Source of the DNA: Serratia marcescens
GTDB taxonomy: Bacteria; Pseudomonadota; Gammaproteobacteria; Enterobacterales; Enterobacteriaceae
DNA: 64,000 nt
Reading direction: 5' to 3'
Assembly (NCBI RefSeq): GCF_006715005.1
Contig: NZ_VFMJ01000001.1
Coordinates: forward strand, 4,898,001 to 4,962,000
The notes beneath the pieces were generated by a model. The model worked only from the letters and a program-made list of their open reading frames with translations, was not told the origin of the DNA and did not search any database. How positions within the stretch are numbered: the first letter of the stretch is position 1; every line of letters starts with the position of its first letter. Below, piece by piece: positions 61,531 through 64,000 of the stretch. A program made the position numbers and the translations under genes.

Positions 61531-63339
61531 ATGGAAGGATCGACCTTACTGACCGCCATTTTACTGTTCCTGTTCGCCGCGGTGGTGACGGTGCCGATCG
61601 CCCGTCGCCTGGGGATCGGCGCGGTGCTGGGCTATCTGATCGCCGGCATCGCCATCGGCCCCTGGGGATTGGGTTTCATTCGCGACGTCGACGAGATCCT
61701 GCACTTCTCCGAGCTGGGCGTGGTGTTCCTGATGTTCATCATCGGCCTGGAGCTGAACCCCAGCAAACTGTGGGAGCTGCGGCGCTCGATCTTCGGCGCC
61801 GGCGCCGGCCAGGTGCTGATCACCGCGGCGGTGCTGGGCGCGCTGCTGTACCTGACGCATTTCGCCTGGCAGGCGGCGGTGATCGGGGGCGTCGGCCTGG
61901 CGATGTCTTCCACCGCCATGGCGCTGCAGCTGATGCGCGAGAAGGGCATGAACCGCAACGAAGGGGGGCAGCTCGGCTTCTCGGTGCTGCTGTTCCAGGA
62001 TATGGCGGTGATCCCAGCGTTGGCGCTGATTCCGATTCTGGCCGGCGCCGGCGGCACCAGCGACGACTGGGCGAAGATCGCGCTTAAGGTGGCGGCGTTC
62101 GGCGGCATGCTGATCGGCGGCCGCTTCCTGCTGCGGCCGCTGTTCCGCTATATCGCCGCTTCGGGGGTGCGCGAGATCTTCACCGCCGCGGCGCTGTTGC
62201 TGGTGCTCGGCTCGGCGCTGTTTATGGAAGCGCTCGGCCTGTCGATGGCGCTTGGCACCTTCATTGCCGGGGTGCTGCTGGCGGAGAGCGAATACCGCCA
62301 TGAGCTGGAGATATCCATCGAGCCGTTTAAAGGGCTGCTGCTGGGGTTGTTCTTTATCTCGGTGGGCATGGTGTTGAATATCGGCGTGCTCTACACCCAT
62401 CTGGCCGAGGTGTTGATCGGCGTGCTGGTGCTGGTGGCGGTTAAATCTGGCGTGCTCTACGGCGTATCGCGCCTGTTCGGCCTGCGCAGTTCGGTGCGGC
62501 TGCAGTTTGCCGGGGTGCTCAGCCAGGGCGGTGAGTTTGCCTTCGTGCTGTTTTCTGCGGCGGGCGCCCAGAAGGTGCTTCAGCCGGATCAACTCTCTTT
62601 GCTGCTGGTGGTGGTGACGCTGTCGATGATGACCACGCCGCTGCTGATGCAGGCCATCGACCGCATTTTGGCGCGCCGCTATAACGCCAAAGACGAAGAC
62701 GAGGAGACGCCGTACGTGGAAGATGACGATCCGCAGGTGATCATCGTCGGCTTCGGGCGTTTCGGCCAGGTGATCGGCCGCCTGTTGATGGCCAACAAAA
62801 TGCGCATTACCGTACTGGAGCGCGACGTCAGCGCCGTTGGCGTACTGCGGCGCTACGGTTACAAGGTTTATTACGGTGATGCCACCGAGCTGGAGCTGCT
62901 GCGCGCGGCGGGCGCCGAGAAGGCCAAGTCGATCGTGATCACCTGTAACGAGCCGGAAGACACCATGGAGATCGTGCGGCTGTGTCAGCAACACTTCCCG
63001 AACCTGAGCATTCTGGCGCGGGCGCGCGGCCGCGTGGAGGCGCATGAGTTGCTGCAGGCGGGGGTGAAACAGTTCAGCCGCGAAACCTTCTCCAGCGCGC
63101 TGGAACTGGGGCGCAAGGCGCTGATGGAGTTGGGCATGCACCCGCATCAGGCCTTCCGCGCCCAGCAGCATTTCCGCCGCCTGGATATGCGCATGCTGCG
63201 TGAACTGATGCCGCCGCATCAGGGCGACGTGGCGCAAATTTCCCGCGTGAAAGAGGCGCGGCGCGAGCTGGAAGAGCTGTTCCATCGAGAAATGCAAAAA
63301 GAAAGTCGCCAGTTCGACGGCTGGGACGAATACGAATAA
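61531..63339 (+). CDS. kefB: Glutathione-regulated potassium/proton antiporter KefB
   Basis: The 602-residue inner-membrane CPA2 antiporter has a 12-13-segment membrane domain (about 1-380, with [14 protein letters not shown] and the [11 protein letters not shown] helix) and a C-terminal KTN/RCK domain (about 400-530) with [17 protein letters not shown] and the ERD site. It expels K+ and acidifies the cytoplasm to protect against electrophiles. The ATG at 61531 gives the family N-terminus [13 protein letters not shown]; the longer frame overlaps kefG. Confidence 0.96.
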   Translation: MEGSTLLTAILLFLFAAVVTVPIARRLGIGAVLGYLIAGIAIGPWGLGFIRDVDEILHFSELGVVFLMFIIGLELNPSKLWELRRSIFGAGAGQVLITAAVLGALLYLTHFAWQAAVIGGVGLAMSSTAMALQLMREKGMNRNEGGQLGFSVLLFQDMAVIPALALIPILAGAGGTSDDWAKIALKVAAFGGMLIGGRFLLRPLFRYIAASGVREIFTAAALLLVLGSALFMEALGLSMALGTFIAGVLLAESEYRHELEISIEPFKGLLLGLFFISVGMVLNIGVLYTHLAEVLIGVLVLVAVKSGVLYGVSRLFGLRSSVRLQFAGVLSQGGEFAFVLFSAAGAQKVLQPDQLSLLLVVVTLSMMTTPLLMQAIDRILARRYNAKDEDEETPYVEDDDPQVIIVGFGRFGQVIGRLLMANKMRITVLERDVSAVGVLRRYGYKVYYGDATELELLRAAGAEKAKSIVITCNEPEDTMEIVRLCQQHFPNLSILARARGRVEAHELLQAGVKQFSRETFSSALELGRKALMELGMHPHQAFRAQQHFRRLDMRMLRELMPPHQGDVAQISRVKEARRELEELFHREMQKESRQFDGWDEYE

Positions 63340-63353
63340 GCGGGAGCATAACG

Positions 63354-63557
63354 ATGTCTGCAACACGTAAGAGATTTATCGCCGGGGCGGTGTGCCCGAG
63401 CTGTAGCGCCATGGATACGCTGGCGGTGTGGCGGGAGGATCAGGTGGAGGTGGTGGAGTGCGTCAAGTGCGGCCACCATCAGCGCCAGACCGAACAACAG
63501 GTGGAAAAACACGTTCGCCCGCAGGAGCAGGTGATCGGCATTTTCCAGCCGAAGTAG
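63354..63557 (+). CDS. yheV: YheV, zinc-ribbon protein
   Basis: The 67-residue protein has two CxxC pairs (C14/C17 and C36/C39, CPSC and CVKC), a small zinc ribbon. Its function is unknown. It follows kefB by 14 bp, so it is likely in the kefGB operon, and precedes slyD, the E. coli order. Confidence 0.94.
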   Translation: MSATRKRFIAGAVCPSCSAMDTLAVWREDQVEVVECVKCGHHQRQTEQQVEKHVRPQEQVIGIFQPK

Positions 63558-63669
63558 CGTTTTTTTATCCCGGAGGGTACAGCGAGGCAGATTTCCGTTA
63601 CAATCTGTCCGGAAAAGGCGCGCATCCCGATAACGGTGTGCGTCCTAGTAGCCAACGGTAGGAGATATC

Positions 63670-64000
63670 ATGAAAGTAGCAAAAGACTTGGTGGTCAGCC
63701 TGGCTTACCAAGTACGTACAGAAGACGGTGTTTTGGTTGATGAGTCTCCGGTGAGCGCACCGCTGGACTATCTGCACGGGCATGGTTCTCTGATCGCAGG
63801 TCTGGAAAAAGCACTCGAAGGCCACGACGTTGGCGATCGTTTTGACGTTCACGTCGGCGCGAACGATGCGTACGGCAACTACGACGAAAACCTGGTGCAG
63901 CGCGTACCGAAAGACGTCTTCATGGGCGTTGACGAACTGCAGGTCGGCATGCGTTTCCTGGCTGACACCGATCAGGGCCCGGTACCGGTTGAAATCACCG
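63670..64000 (+). CDS. slyD: FKBP-type peptidyl-prolyl isomerase SlyD (partial)
   Basis: Only the first 110 codons are in the window. The N-terminus MKVAKDLVVSLAYQVRTEDG, then PLDYLHGHGSLIAGLEKALEG and DAYGNYDENLVQRVPKDVF, are the SlyD FKBP and insert-in-flap domains. SlyD is a prolyl isomerase and nickel-binding metallochaperone; its His/Cys-rich tail lies outside. GGAG upstream at 63661 supports the ATG at 63670. Confidence 0.96.
   Translation, partial: MKVAKDLVVSLAYQVRTEDGVLVDESPVSAPLDYLHGHGSLIAGLEKALEGHDVGDRFDVHVGANDAYGNYDENLVQRVPKDVFMGVDELQVGMRFLADTDQGPVPVEIT

Noticed and set aside
61561-63366. 601-codon minus-strand frame opposite kefB
   Set aside because: Reverse-frame shadow of kefB, dominated by His, Gln and Arg.

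Overview
The window reads as a chromosomal segment of a GC-rich member of the Enterobacterales, most likely Serratia (S. marcescens-like). The grounds are near-identical CRP, strong similarity of most proteins to their E. coli counterparts as I remember them, and a gene order that is the E. coli feo-to-slyD region read in reverse. The species is an inference. No rRNA, tRNA, insertion sequence, phage gene or CRISPR array was seen.

Layout. (1) 1-4.1 kb: end of the ferrous iron operon (feoB partial, feoA, with a Fur box) and tex and greB. (2) 4.3-8 kb: the cbpA-cbpM chaperone pair, then ompR-envZ. (3) 8-8.8 kb: a VapBC/FitAB-type toxin-antitoxin pair. (4) 8.9-15 kb: pckA, hslO, hslR, yrfG, igaA, all on the minus strand. 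(5) 15.3-22 kb: nudE, mrcA, and the hofMNOPQ (pilMNOPQ-like) DNA-uptake cluster. (6) 22.4-28.7 kb: the dam superoperon aroK-aroB-damX-dam-rpe-gph-trpS. (7) 28.7-34 kb: nirBDC-cysG for nitrite reduction and siroheme, with a classic FNR plus NarL/NarP promoter.

(8) 34.1-40.3 kb is accessory in part: a codA cytosine deaminase without codB, a ChpSB-type toxin-antitoxin pair, core tsgA, and a small beta-glucoside locus (PTS IIA, GH4 6-phospho-beta-glucosidase, LacI-type repressor) lacking IIB and IIC. (9) 40.5-46 kb: ppiA, the btsSR two-component system, a RelE/ParE-type toxin with its antitoxin, and the yjgR ATPase. (10) 46-53.9 kb: pabA, argD, yhfK, crp, yhfA, prkB, yheU, yheT. (11) 54-58.9 kb: a plus-strand block (LysE-type exporter, PhzF-family enzyme, tauABCD) lying between yheT and yheS, which are neighbours in E. 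coli. (12) 58.9 kb to the end: yheS, kefG-kefB, yheV and the start of slyD.

Most of the window is conserved core genome. The interesting material is at the junctions: three toxin-antitoxin modules, the catabolic insertions, and a second strong NarL/NarP site placed to act on codA. I did not find a clearly undescribed multi-gene system. The best candidates are the nitrate-linked codA promoter and the incomplete PTS/GH4 locus with its perfect operator.
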